Shown here: positions 21,320 to 35,000 of the stretch, one piece after another
How the letters are laid out: every line of letters starts with the position of its first letter
Position numbering within the stretch: position 1 is the stretch's first letter
Assembly: GCF_000003855.2 (NCBI RefSeq)
Contig: NW_003101681.1
Span: 1,140,786 to 1,204,785 of the forward strand
DNA from: Blastomyces gilchristii SLH14081
Lineage: Eukaryota; Ascomycota; Eurotiomycetes; Onygenales; Ajellomycetaceae
DNA: 64,000 nt
Direction: 5' to 3'
Notes under the pieces: model-generated
What the model was told of the DNA's origin: nothing
Seen by the model: the letters and a program-made list of their open reading frames with translations, nothing else
Databases searched by the model: none
Translations under genes and position numbers: made by a program

Positions 21320-22570
21320 AAGCGCTACTTTACCTTTTTCTGTCTTCTCCACCTTGGTTGGTTGAAGTGATCGAGTGGGATGAGCTAGAGCTGGTTTGAA
21401 TAGAGGGTGTTTCTCTCCTTGGCTTTACTTAACACTCTTATGTGCCGCACTCGGATGGATCCATCTTTCTTTGTGGGCGGCAAGTTCCTTTGTGAGCTAC
21501 CTATTCAGAGAGGAGCTTGCGGGGAGTGAACGAGACAAGAGGTTTCGAGGTGAAAGTGGAAGTGGAATCGGGGTGAGGTTGTGTGAGGTCTTCACCACCC
21601 CATGAGGGTGAACGATCGATCCCATCGTCCACATTCTCATTTGAATTCACTCATTGCGAAGACTGGACTAAAGAAACACGGAGCTTGTTTTAAGCCGATG
21701 GCTTCTACCCACCACTAGCTCATACTACCAGTTGGGAGTTGCTCTTTACCACCCGTCTCACAAAAACTGGGTATAGCGCACGGTCCAACCATTGTTTCCG
21801 GCTGAAGACCGAATAATTGCTTCCATTTCCCTTCAAACTCCTGCCAACCTGGAATTATACGGACTAGCGACAGCCCCAGGGCATTTTGCCCCATTGCAAT
21901 GAGCGACCTAAAATAAAACAAAAATCCATTAAAAAGTTGAAGAAGGTAGAATATTCAAGTTACGCCATTTCCGGTTTTTCAACTTTATCCGACGAGCTTT
22001 AAATGTGATTTGGGAAGATGGTGGTTACATGGTTACAAAGGGTATGATCTGTGTTGGCAATGAGAGCTCGAGGGTTAAGAAGTTCAGTAACAGATGTTCC
22101 ATACACAAATACCCCCCTGCCCCCATTCGCAAAACCGCGGAGCAAGCATGCATGCTGTTACGCGCTCGCCATCGACACGTGCGTGGGCGGGCCTTCTATC
22201 CCATCAACGCTAATGCCGAACGGTCTGCCTGGTTTGAAGGATATGGAGGCAGGACATAGTGAGGGGAGGAATGATGACACCTACTTTCTCGCACGGATAG
22301 CTGGCTGCATGAGCAAGGTGTTGCATCTATACGTGTAATTGCCAGGTCATGTTAAAATAGCCTTTCTCATTGTTTGATGCCTCATCTCTTTTGAATTTAC
22401 CTTTCGAAACCATCCGTGAACACCGCACCTGTACTCCCTTCAGTTATAAACTCAAAATCGCAAAGGGGAAAAGGGGGCGGAGGAAATAGCTACAATAGAT
22501 GGAGATAACAATATCTATCTATACACAATCACGCAATGTACACATCTTTTTGTTCTCTTTCCTTTATTCT

Positions 22571-22572
<2 letters not shown>

Positions 22573-22621
<49 letters not shown>
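22573..22621 (+). repeat. Poly(T) tract, about 48 nt
   Basis: An uninterrupted T run; one of several T tracts of 35-50 bases in the window. Confidence 0.95.
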
Positions 22622-22622
<1 letters not shown>

Positions 22623-23206
22623 GCTACGCTAGGTCGCCGCTTTCCCTCCTATCTCAAGATCGGATTTTCAGCAACTGAGCCAAATCGAATCGACTCAGAG
22701 GAAAGGGGACGTAGGGAAATGCCAGTTGGCCAAATCCTCACATCCCTCGTAAACCAATTAATAGAATAAAATTATAGCAAAAGATAAAAATAAAATATAA
22801 AATAAAAGAAAAGAAAAATAAAAAGAAAAAGAAAAGAAAAAGAAAAAAAAGAAATTCAAAGCCCAATCGCCTGAATCCTCAATGGAATCAATTGTCTAAT
22901 GTACAGGCACATACGAAACAGGAACATGACAAGTAACAAATAGCCTCCCATCCAAACCATGGGCCTCCTTTCCAATAACAAAATAAAAAGGGATATGAAA
23001 TAAAAGTTGAAATAGATGGAAGAAGGAAGGGAAAAGGTGAGATGAGAGGAAAAGGTGTGAAAAGAAAAATGGGTCTAGCGACCACATACAACATTTAGAC
23101 ACGGGTGTCCATCATCCTCTAACAGATGCGGGCAGCCGTTCCCAAATACTAGATAGTAACTTGTAATGGATACCCAGGCCTGGTTAAGAAACCGAAAGGG
23201 CCAGAA

Positions 23207-23236
23207 ATATATATATATATATATGTGTGTGTGTAT
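23207..23236. repeat. (AT)n(GT)n microsatellite
   Basis: Nine or so AT units pass directly into about five GT units in the 3' flank of the regulator gene. Confidence 0.9.
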
Positions 23237-23835
23237 GCTAAACAAGAATAGTAATTAAGCAGAGCAGTAAGAACAAACGCAAAAATCGCACACATTCGTC
23301 CCATCATAGCAGAGAAAAATTAACATAAAACGCATCGATGTGTTCTCGTTCTTCGAAAGAAGCAAATGGGGCCGTTAAATATCGGGGTATATATGGGAAA
23401 AAATCTGTATGTTGTTTTTATCTTTATCTTTATCTTTTTTCTTTTTTGTTCGTTGATCAAGCATGGGTAAATGTTGGTATGAGTATATAAATGGTAATCG
23501 GATTAACATGATTGGGGAGTTGCAGGACCGGTATGATGTCACGATGTGATGCCTCGAGTCCGAAAACGACTTGGTTGCACCCCTGGACTATGATTGTCAT
23601 GAATGACAAGCATTATATCTAAAATCACCTTAGATAGTCACCACTATCGATGCAAAATGTGTTTGGATATGGAAATGCATTGGAAACGGGAACAAGTTCC
23701 CGCATCAAGCTTGGCGCAACAGCACAATCTCTTGAATACTAGCACATGCATCTACCATATGGTCCGGAAGGCGGGTAGTCGTCCCATGGTATTTCACGGG
23801 TGCGTAATGGTGAGAATGGAGCGCTCTTCTCACAT

Positions 23836-26800
23836 TCATCCGCGGTCCTGGTCCAAATTTACCTGATGATCCCACCTCCTTTTCAAGCCTTGTGGGTCGT
23901 ATACACTAGCGACACTGCGTTGCCAGTCTCGCGCGCTAATCACCGACTGCATGTTGCTATAAGTGGGCTGGGCCATAGGTTGCGGGACAGGCATGGAGGA
24001 CATCTTGGGCGTTTGAGAATAGTGCATGCGGTATTGGGCTGGGAGGCTCTGGCCGTCCTGCGAGGGGTTGGTTGCTGAGAGTGGAGGAGAATTCGTGCTG
24101 GAAGCATTGGATCCACCGCCAGAGAAGGCAAGGTCCCATTGGCTATCAAAGTGAAAAGGGGGGGGGAGGGTTAGTCAAAAGGTTCCATGTTTCATATGTA
24201 TCGTTTATTATAGCATGGTTTCTGTTATTTCCCAGGTACTTACTTGATAATTCGAGTGGGATCCCAGGTGTTACTATCGGCCAATGGGATGTTGAGCAGG
24301 TCTTGGTTTTGGTCATGACTCTGCATTATCTCTTGTAGTGTAGGGCCGCCTGCCTTATCATTAACCTCAGCAGATATAGGAGGCGTGAGTGCGTGGGTTC
24401 CATATGCGAGTTGATTCTGTTCTGGGCAACTTGCAGCAAAGGACGAGGATAAGTAGTGAGAGTCCATTGGAGGACTGGGGTGATGTTGATCTGATGGACT
24501 ACCATAGGGAAAGCTCCGTTTTAGCTCAAATGGCTTGTTAATATCGGCCGAAAACGCTAATCGAAGTTGGTTGATCGACTCTTGTAAATCGGGAACAGGC
24601 CATGTAGTTGCACATTGCTCGAGGAGACGCATGTGGCGGGTGAAATATATCCTTGCATCGGAGTTAAGCTCGGGGTCAGGGGAGGTGATCGCAATCTACC
24701 GGTTACAAGGTCAGAAGACAACATAATGCGGGGTGCACGACATTCGGTTGTACTCACGAGATGCAACATCGTACATGTCAAGATACCATATACAGTAAAG
24801 CTGATACCGCGCTGCATGTAAAACAAGCCGTTCAAACCAAAGGATCGTATAATCGCTTCCTGTAGGCGACAGAGCTTTTTTGCTGAATTATAACAGAGAA
24901 GCATATGAGTTCTCCATTTCCCGCCAGCGGCGAAAGATTTCGATGCCAGAAGTTGAGGACGGTGTAGGATTATGGTGGAAAGGTGGAAATGAGAATGCAT
25001 ATTTCCCACAAGGTGGGATGGAAGCCATGGCGGAGACCCATCTGGCGGATATGTGACCTGCAAGTCGGGCGGAAGGTTGGCGAGCCAGTCTGGGATTAGG
25101 GTGTTGTTTTCTATAAATCGAGGATCGGCTCCCCAGTCCGGTTGTCTCTTGAGCTTATGATATGAATCTGTGATCAGTCGAATGCTGCGGACATTGCGTA
25201 TAAAATAAGCAAATAATCGTGACCTTTCGATTTCAAAAGCGTCTAAATTGGGAATATTCAATGAAGTCCCGTATTCAACAGAATCTGGATCAACTCCAAA
25301 ATCCGAGCGCCCTATATTTTGAAATTAGAACTTCGTCATGAATATGGAGATATGTTTTCGTACCTTGAGGACCACCGATCATTGTTTCGACCACCAAAAG
25401 GGCTTGCCATACTCTGGTTTGGACGAGGCATTCAACTGTATCAAGCCCACAAGGTTGTCCTTCAGCATGATAGCTGTGGTGTTCATGAAGATCGAGGTCC
25501 TTCGCCATGGAAACCATAGTCTTCACCGTCTGCCAAGAGCGGTAGAAGTAACCTTTTTTCGGGGAGCCCTCTCTAGCTTTTAGGAAAAGTAATAAGGCCT
25601 GGATCGTACTCAGTCGAGGAGCTTCCATAAATGCCGCTTCGTGCCCTTGTAAAAGTTAATGGTAAGAACTACGATTATTTTTCTCTTCAAGAAGACTCAC
25701 GATTGCCCAGCGCAAGCCACTGTGCTCCTTGCGCGGGATCATCCGACATCCTCCCGGCACAAGCAAATATGCCCTCTAAAAGAAGGGGCGATATGGATGT
25801 TTTATCGGATTGCCATTGCTGATATAAGTGGCCTCGATGCACGACAGGTACATAAGGGTGGATATGGGTAAAGTAAATATCGAAATATTTCATAGCGTCG
25901 TCGTCTGATGGCATCAGTTCAGGGGGTATACGAATAGTTGCGCCAGAGGTCGAAATAAAGGGTGGGAGCTTCGCGTCACCTTCCTCTGCGGTCGGAACTT
26001 CCGGATCTTTGTCTCCTTTTCGAGGTTGCCGGATATAAGCGGCTTTGGAAAAGAAGCGTTAACAATAATTTGGTTTATATGCAGAAGAGAAAATATAGAT
26101 ATTAAGTGTGGATGGGAAAGCCATAAATAGCTTTGGATACGAAAAGAACTGGCAAACAAAGTCACCAGCTGTAATTCTAATGACATACCAACACCAGTTT
26201 CGTCTATTTTAAGATCGCCAAGTGCATCGCTCAGATCTTCTGCATTTGAATGTTCAGATTTCGCATACGATGTAGTGTCCACTCTCGTTAGGAGTTGATG
26301 AGGTGGTGACGTAGTGTATAGGTTCGGGTTATGTTGAAATGTTTGGTTATGTTGCATAGGAACAAGATGCGGTGGAGAGAGGGCGTGATATATATGCCGG
26401 GGGCTTTGCGCATGTTCTGTATATGCTTGCGCTTGATACAACCGGGATTCCTCACTATAGCTTCGGCCGCCTCCAATACTCTGAGCATGTGTCCTATCAA
26501 GAAAAAGCGGTTGGTGAGATATGTTCTGGGAGGAAAGGTCTAAATCTGCGGAATGAAGAAGATTCGTTGGCGGCGGCTGCTGACTCGACTCAGGCATTTG
26601 GCCATGGGATGAAAAATCGCCATCCTGGCCGATGGTTGGGGGGATGCAAACAAGTTTCAATCGAGTACACGCGGAGCAGGGCCAGGTATTGGTGGTTGCA
26701 GCATCGCATTTAATCTTTCGTTTGCGACAGCCATTGCAAGCTCTCATAACTATCCAAATATTAGTCCAAAAATATTCCCCGAGCGCGCGAAAAGTCAAGG

Positions 26801-27038
26801 TGTAAAGCATACCCTTGAGACGCTTGTGTCTGTTGTGTTCGTCCACAAAAACATAGTCTACGTATGCAATTCACGTCAGAATCAAAACACTAGGCGCATT
26901 AACACCACGGATACCAGCAGGACAAATATATCCCTGCAGTAACGCGAGTTTCTCTACAATGCGTAAGAGCAACGAGAGCTTACTCTTCTGGCCCTCGGCG
27001 GGGCCCATGCTAGGGGGAACAAATGAGAACGCCTGCAT
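23836..27038 (-). CDS. Zn2Cys6 transcription factor with fungal_trans domain
   Basis: Eight minus-strand exons fit in phase: 27038-26984, 26857-26813, 26749-26189, 26015-25701, 25645-25364, 25311-24758, 24695-24244 and 24142-23836, giving 856 aa. The DNA-binding cluster near residues 36-66 reads CX2CX6CX9CX2CX6C (ACNGCRKRKIKCDAATTNTW), preceded by the unusual YVFVDEHNRHKRLKVMRA, whose exons join exactly. A Gln/Pro/His-rich linker follows. The fungal-specific regulatory domain begins at about YFDIYFTHIHPYVPVVHRGH and includes LSTIQALLLFLKAREG and DLDLHEHHSYHAEG. The C-terminus is Ser/Pro/Gln-rich and ends in DWQRSVASVYDPQGLKRRWD, a conserved-looking tail. It should be a nuclear regulator of metabolic genes; the target pathway cannot be read from sequence. 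The upstream region is unusually long. Confidence 0.92.
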
Positions 27039-30000
27039 CGGCACAATCGGGAGCGGAGCGCTGACCGAGGCCACAAGTAAATGGGACTTGCTGTGGCGGG
27101 CAGTGCGAAAGTATTGCAAAGGTGGTAGAAGTCAGGCCTGGGCTATGGACAGCTGAGCCTGCAGCCGCTGTGCAAGTGCCACTGTATCTGACACGCGTGT
27201 GGGGTTTCAACGATAAATGTAGACAGAGTGGGACAGGCGTGCGATCGTGCAAACACGGATACTGATGTTCTAGCGCCTAGGAGTAATCGGAGGAGGTTAT
27301 TGAGATGGGATCGTAGAGCGAAAAACCATACACCGGGGATTTTCAACGGTGTGTTATTTACCCGCTTCCCCAGGTTCATGGTAGGTAGGGGAAGTTATGC
27401 GCGGCTCCCAAGGTGAATCCACAGTTTGGAAGGTTCTGGGGCAGACCGAGGGCGCAAACCGAGGGCGCCAGGAACGCGGTGAACAAAGAGCGGGTCGATG
27501 AGACAGGAGCACGGGGCTTATCCTAAACACGAGGAATAAGGCATTGGCAGTCAGTACTCAACACAGTCATTATTGGCCGCATTATTTCGCAGAGTCCGAG
27601 CGGAATGAGGATTGTGGGGAGGGGGGATGGGGTAGAGTCGAGGAGCCTGACTGAGGGGGGTGGAGGGAGGAGGCGAAATGCAAAATGGCAGCTTTGCTAA
27701 CTAACTAATCCGGAAACATGTGAAGCGCCCGGTCACGGGATTATTAATTGGGTTGGGTTGTTGTGCGTAGACTCCAGCTTCTTCAGTCAACGCAACCAGC
27801 AATCGGTCAGCCAGACACGCGAGCAGCGGATCGATCCGTGGAGCCGGAAAAGCACCAAGGCGGGTGATTCAGTCGGCAGAGTGTGCGGGAAGCGGAGCTA
27901 ATCATTGACGCCACATACTTTATCTATGACACCAGGGATGTTGACACTTTTGTGCGGAGGAGGGGAGGGAGAGGGGATGGTGTGACTGACTGTGGGTGAG
28001 AGATGTGAAGAGTAAGTCTTAAAAAACTAAATAAAGGGGTGGGTGGGTGAAAAGGACGAGAGAAGATGAGGCGGCTAACAATGGGAGAGAGGGGCAGAGA
28101 GAGAGGAGCGGGAAAGAAACAACGGCGGCAAGCGTTTCGTCTCTCCAAGTCACTCCAGAGAACTCAAGAGATCGTACTGCGCTCCGTCTGTCTGACTATA
28201 ATATTAAGACTGTGCGTCGTCAGTGGGCCTCCGCTAGAGCGTTTGATCCCCTACAGGCAATAACCTCTAGCAGGGTTTCAGCAGATATACCGTACAGCGC
28301 CAAAGGCGTGTGCTGGTGGGATAGGGATGATAAGATGATCCCCCGGTTGGAGATACAATCGGACGTCTCGGCGGAAATCCCCACGGTCCAGGTGAACAGC
28401 AAGAGCCTTCCAATCCTTAATATTATTCATTTTGCTTTGCCACAACTGATCAAGGGAAAGCGGCGCTATTTTAGTACGGCGGCCAAGCAGGCAGGAGAAA
28501 GCACTTCTAAGTGGAAGTTTATGTTGGAGGCGATTGATGAGACAGTGGCATGGCTAGTAGACTACATATTACGGTGGTGCGGACCAAGTCATCGAAAGGG
28601 GATTTCGAGAAGCTTCGGGCCCAACAGATTTTATTTCCTTTTTATGTTACGGAGCGCATGGCTGTTTGCTACGACATCTATCTCGATACCTCTCTACCCA
28701 GCAGGTAGCGTGCTGTCACTCGAGGATGGGGAGAATCAGGAACTAACAAAAGGGATCTTAATTGAAGTGCAGTGAGGAGAATGGGAAGCAACGTATCTCA
28801 GAGGCGGATCGGTTCGCTATAGGGTTTGCTGAAGAGTTAGCCTTCCCTTCCAGGCAGATTGAAGGCAGGCATCGATGCCCAAGGGTGTCCGGCTGCGTCC
28901 ACCGGTAATCCCATGGGTGGGTGGGTATCTGTGGCTCTCTAGTCAGCTAAACATATGGAAGCGACGGCATCCATGGGTCCATCCATAACTAATAATTACG
29001 TGCTGCATAAATGATGGTGGCTGGACGGGCGGCACATCGCTGCTTGTACGGAGTACAGGTGCAGGAGTGACCCTGTGATTTGGGAAGTTTGTGTTGCAGT
29101 TGCCCCTCCATTTTCCCGCGCTCATCTGCTGCCAACTGGTTTATTTTTGCTTACAATAATGATTGAATTGCCCCACGCAGCTCCAGGCTCTAGAAAATAT
29201 GGGAAAGAAGCTGCATGGTTTCAAGTCAGGAGGCTCTGTGACCAGATCTTCTCAAGGTTGCCGACTCCTCACGGACACTCACTCCCTCCCTCCCCTCCCA
29301 CAACAAAAAACTACAAATCCGGGATCTTCACCATGAGCGGAGTGAGAAAGTGGGGAAAGACTGCGAAGGAGCACGGCGTAATTTGGGGGTGGGGGTCGTT
29401 TGAAAAAATAAGCAGCCATGAAGAAACCGGAACTGGCTAGGCCGCACGGAATTGAACCCCCTATTTTGAAATAGAATATAAAAATACATAAAATACATAA
29501 AGTACATAAAGAATTAAAAGAAATAAATCTCTCAATAAAATAAAAACAATCCAAGCATGGATTCCAATTGCAGATATGATATCCGCAACCTTTGGCAGAT
29601 TTCCGCGAGCATAAAACAAAGCCAAAGAAAAGGCTTCAGAAAAGTTCTCAGCCCCAGCTTCCAGAATAGCCTATTCTTCCATGACCTCCCTCCCCTGCCT
29701 TGCAACCTGTCACGAGGCGTGGCTTAGAAGGATAAAGAAATGGATGTTCCAGGCAGAGGACAAACCTGCTGCGCCTTTTGATTGTCACCCATTGACATTC
29801 CGCGAAAACGGTGCACGCAAGCACTGGTGATATTTATTTGCAACACTCGGCGTGGGAACCCTGCTACATTCCCCTGGAAAATGTTCAAGAAGATCATTAT
29901 TCTTGAAACTTACGTGGGGAGGAGATGGGGGTGCCAATAAGCGATGCGGGTCAAGCTGGAGACGAAGAGATGTGCCGAGATTTTCAACCCAAGAGCCCCA

Positions 30001-33000
30001 CACGCCAATGCCTGGCCAGGGATCAATTTTAGGCTCATTCTCTGCGCGAAGGGCTTCTTTGACTAGAATTATTATCCATGTCTGGTCCACAAAAACAGCT
30101 CATGAAGAACGGATGAAAGGCGTCGATCCTGAAAGTGGCCAACATGAAACCTTCTCTGCAGAATATCTATTGATGGCGCTGCAATCCCGCCATTATTGTC
30201 CGGCTCTTGGGGATATCCATTTCGGCTACCCCGGGTGTCGATTCCAATATTATTTGCGATCCATCAGTATCAAGTGTGGTATGTTGGTGATGTCGGAAAA
30301 AGCCCTTTTCCCATCTTCGTTGAAGATGCACGGTCGACTAAACTGAGAGTTCCACCAGCATTATTATTGTCCGCATGCCATGCTGTGCGACGCTATGATT
30401 ATGGTTGCGGCGGAGTACGTGACGTTTGGCGGGCTGGATGGATGGAGGGCTCTTGATCACGTGAGTCATTAGATAATCATCACTTCGCAGCCACTGACGT
30501 CAGCCGCAACTGCAACCTTCCATCTGTCGTTATCCTGGCTTCTTCCATGTGTGTTGACTACATACATACTTGTCCCGACACAACCCAGAGCAGACATCAT
30601 TAGGGGCTACTATAACTAATTGGCCTTTCAGATCCCTTGTCCTTCACGGGTACCTCGTCCATCTAATCCCCGACTCCCGGCTATTTATTCATTCTCTGAA
30701 TGGACGGCTTAATGCAGCTTCCCCCATTCATTACTCGCTTGCATGACTTGGCTTGTTAGTGGCCTGCACTTTATACTTCCTGAAATTCCCCTTAGTTGCT
30801 TTTGTGGAAGGATGGAAGGATGCCTTGTGTAAAAAGCACTGGCAGACACAAGAGGATGGCACATCAGAGCATTCCTGACGTGCAACCCCATAAACACCGT
30901 GGGAAGCAAGGAGCCTTCTCTACCATTTGCCCGGTTCATCAAGTGCAGCCCATGCATATATGCCACCCCATGGCTCCGCTACTCAGGACGCTATGCACGG
31001 ATGACACGCGGCGGATGATCCAGCAATTCCATCTCCATTGGTTGACGGGACAAGAAAATTAATTGATCTAAGAGGATTCATGAACTTGCTCAACCAACCC
31101 AAGATGCAATTTTCAAAGGTCTCAGGCCAGCCCTTTTGAAATATGAATTCGAAACCGCAAATAATTTGGAAGATATTAGCAAGAATCTTCAACGCCATGA
31201 TACGGGGTTCATGGTTGGCCGAGCCCCTAATCTCTCAGAGGCGGCCGATGGAAATCTTGCGTTGCCGAAAAGTATGAATGATAATGCTTTTTATTTTGGT
31301 GAAAAGGATGAACAGGAATGCCAGCGCAGGGCTCTGAAAACTACCCCTTCAATCACTTTTTAAATCGTGAAGAAAACCAGAGACAAGAGAATTAGAAGTC
31401 GGACCTCACAACGTCCATATGGACAACCAACCGAGTATGGCAAAGAATCCAAAATCTGGTACTTATACATAACGGCCGACCATGTCCAATATTTGAAAAT
31501 CGGAATGCTAAAGGCCAATTTCACCCCCGATACTCTTTTTTTTTCTAGTCGATCATGATTTCTGGAACAACATCCTAATAATTTTTTTTTTCTCTGCCAG
31601 AATTCAGAGGCCTCGCTATTTCACTGGACAACGTCTACTTTTAAATTCCTCATACTCCAACAAAATGCAATCCCAAAAATGGAAAGACAAAATTCAAATT
31701 CTTTCAACAAGAATTCATGGCCACAAAGTCGAGCATGGGTGCTTTACAGGGCTACCCTTAACCACGCAGAAACCCTGAAAAAAGTCTGGCCTTGCCCCGT
31801 CTGTTGCCGTATCATCTACCATCTTTCTCCATCAAATATGGTACCCAAGAAACACCAAGGGATAAAAATAACAAGCGACACTCGCAAACAGGCACTATTC
31901 CTTGAAATCTGAGAAGTATACATTCCCTCTACAGTCTAGCCTCTTCCCACCCTTTCAACGATTGATGCAGCCAGGGTAAGTAAAATAACCTCTAGTTACC
32001 CGCTACGCTATCAACTTGTTCTATAATCTTTGGCCTCTGAGGAGAATTAGGGTTTGCACCTGACGCTCGGTATCTCACACTTCGATCCGGCTTTCAAATC
32101 AATGGAGACAATAATACCCATGTCATGTGCAGGAATGCTTTACAAACATCACTTAGCACTTTTCGCTTAAAGTGCGACAATGCCAAGGTGAAATAGCCAC
32201 TGCAGCGGTTTATTTATCATTGCTTTCCCACAAGGAAAGTGTAACCTTTGCTCCGCTACATCAGCTCCATACACAAAAGTGTAACGTTTTGCTGCGTTAC
32301 TCTAACTCCATCCACAAAGATATGCCCCTACCCTAATCTAAATTGTCGGGAATTTTTGGAACAAATCACGGTTACGTGTAGGTGTTATTGAACCTCATAT
32401 CGACAATTCTCTCTCTACAACCTTCCGTTGCTGTCGCTGTCGCTATTTTTATGTCAATGCACACTTGGCGCTTGAAATACGTTATGGTAGTAGATAGGTG
32501 TTTCAGCAATTCCCTGAGCCAACTAGGAATCTCTCCCAAGCAGCTTTCTGAAAAACAGACTCGAGCTAAAAAGGAAATAAACAAAAAATCATCACTGACC
32601 TATGAAACAATTCCTGTTTGATTTGACCATTACTTTAATCCTCACCGTACGGCATATTTTCACGAGGCTCCATAGACGTTTGCTCTATCAATGTTGAACA
32701 AACATGACCTATGCAGCGCTGGTCCCCTTTAGTGAGCATCTCCGAATGTGGAATATTATATAGTCTCAACCCTGAGCATCCTGGCCGCAGAAATAATCTG
32801 ATGAGGTCTCGATTCAAGCTCAAAAGCTTTCTTCCGAAACACCGGGGACCCTTTGCCAGTCAAAGGCTCGATAGCACTCCTCTTGCATAGAATATCATGA
32901 TGCTAAAGGGACATATTCATATGGGATCAGGGAAATTATGGAGAATCCAGGAGATGATTAAATTATAAGTCCTTAGTCATTTCCGACTCATCTTTTTGAG

Positions 33001-35000
33001 GTTGGCATCTTCAATCCATATTTATATCACCATGCCTTCCTCCTATCTATCCCCTGCTCCCGAACAGCTCCGTGTTTCTGCTTAATGAGTAATGTTCGTC
33101 GCTGTAGAGCTTCCCTGAATTAGGTTCAGTCTCACCAAGAACATCGCCAGAATCCATTACCGCCACTCTCAGAAGCGTTCTAATTTTCTCCTATAGAGAT
33201 TTTCCCCCTTGTCTCCGCCTGCTGTCATCATTTAGGGCGCGCTAGTTAGTTAAGATTTGCCTAAGAATGTCTGTATGTCAGCGTGCAGGCCGAGGGTCGG
33301 CTGCACCCAAAAAGGAAACTTGCGAAGTTATACGAATCTCCAAAGTTTCACCTGCACACAAAAGCGTGCCTTGGTTTTATACCCGTGTGAGATTAAAACA
33401 TCAAAGTTCGGTCTGCCATTACCAAATGTTATATCCTAATTGCCTCCAAGTTTTGCCGCCCCATTTTCAGCCAAAGATGAGGGGCTTATTTCACTTTCCC
33501 TCAATGGAAAAAGAGTAATCCCATCACAGCCGTTACACACAATGCCGAAGCCAACCTGAAATACCTTCACAAAGCTAACTAACTAGCTCCCATGCTCCCG
33601 TAATAGGGGAAGAACTCCGGTGGATCACTGGATCAGAGGGTATTCTAGTTTCCGGCTAACTACTGCCACTTGCTCAAGAATAGAAACCTTGGAACAACGC
33701 TCCCGTCGTACACAGACAGGAACCCACTTCTTAAACAAGGTGCCTGACGTGAAGGAATCGCAGAGCTCGCGGGCTCTCATAATTTTGTTAATCTAAACTT
33801 CTATTAGTGCTTACTGGGTGTCGAGGGAGGGGGGCCTACACTTCTGAGTCTGCACAATGCGATGAAACATGTAAGGGCCGAGCCAGACGAAATGTCCATT
33901 AGTTTTCTAACTTCAGTAGCACGTCCGCCACGGCCTTCCATTTTGTTTAAAAGGCCCGCACATTTACTTCAGAAGCAAAAGCGAAATTTGGTGAGCTAGG
34001 ATAGCAATATTCCACACAGTCGTCCAGTCTTTGCAAAACCTTAACAATCCATGGACCGTCTTGCCCAGCCCAGCATGATGAATGCTCACTAACTGAATCA
34101 TCCGTGCCCCTCATGCCGACGCCTCGCTCTCTAGGCTCATTGTTAGCTATTAATGTGGTCTATCAGTGGTGGGGACTAGGAATATGAGCTTATATCCTAG
34201 TAGGGACGGACGTTAAGGGGCCATCCCTGATATCTTGCAGAGGCCCTTTCAGACAATGTGAAGAGGGATGCGCTGGCTGGACAGGCTGCTCTGAAGGGAA
34301 GCCTGGTCTTCAGATGGATTCCAAGAGTGGGATGCTTGAGGTGGCGGAACAACTGGCATAAAAAAGAATGGCTTTTTGACAGCCCTGGATGTTCCTCTTG
34401 AAAAAAAGGGGAGGGAACTGTTTAGTAGCATTTGCCGATTCCTAGGTATGTCCATGGAGAGCTGCGGTGGGTTGTTCATCATTTTGCCCCATGATCCAAC
34501 AAAAGTTGAAGCGCACTTCATTCAGGGGCAATAATAGTAGATGCTCAATCGGCCTGCTGAGACATGCATGATTTCGATGGCAGGAGCTGAAGTTCTCTTC
34601 TATCATTATTACCTCTCTAGAAATTTGCGATGTTTTAGTAAACTCAATGGCGGGTCGCATAGAAATCCGTTTCATACAGTGATGTTTCAGGTATATTTAA
34701 CTAATCCGTAGTTAACAATTCCGCAGTGTTGGTGATTACTGCATCTACCCTAATCACGTGCCACCCAACTTATATATGGATAGTTTCACCTTAGATAGAT
34801 TACCTCCAACACGCAGAGTAGTCACGTGAAGCAGCATGATGGTCCCGGATCTCCTATTGGCTGAGAACACTTCCCGACTCTAATATTCCGCCCCGCAACA
34901 TATCCGGAACCCAGATCGTCCCAGTTTACATCACTACATCACCTACACAAAAAGCACAGAAGAGACTACAAAAGGAAAGGAGTTCCAAACGACTACAAAA
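27039..35000. other. About 8 kb without a recognisable gene
   Basis: The left part is the upstream region of the Zn2Cys6 regulator, the right part precedes CIA2. The longest open frame (28047-28775, plus) starts only with GTG, has no motif and is probably chance. An imperfect tandem repeat lies at 32238-32320. I find no tRNA, rRNA, transposase or conserved protein fragment. Regulator genes with long leaders and uORFs, or non-coding transcripts, are possible but not shown. Confidence 0.5.
32236..32320 (+). repeat. Imperfect tandem repeat of about 42 nt
   Basis: Two adjacent diverged copies share AGTGTAAC, a TTTGCT(C/G)CG core, an AACTCCAT/AGCTCCAT block and an ACACAAA/CCACAAA end. The first starts near 32238 and the second near 32278. 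Confidence 0.6.

Larger units (their letters stand above)
21320..23835. other. Long spacer with poly(T) and A-rich blocks
   Basis: I see no supported gene. Notable are a T run of about 48 bases (22573-22621), an A/G-rich stretch (about 22770-22855) and an (AT)n(GT)n tract (about 23207-23236). The right end is the 3' flank of the Zn2Cys6 regulator. Confidence 0.6.

Noticed and set aside
28047..28775. 242-codon plus-strand open frame
   Set aside because: It begins only with GTG, the first ATGs are deep inside, and composition and residues show no domain or conserved pattern. Probably chance in a GC-richer spacer.
29445..29475. GGTTCAATTCC on the minus strand near 29460
   Set aside because: No T-stem pairing and an AT-rich upstream flank without anticodon or D arms.
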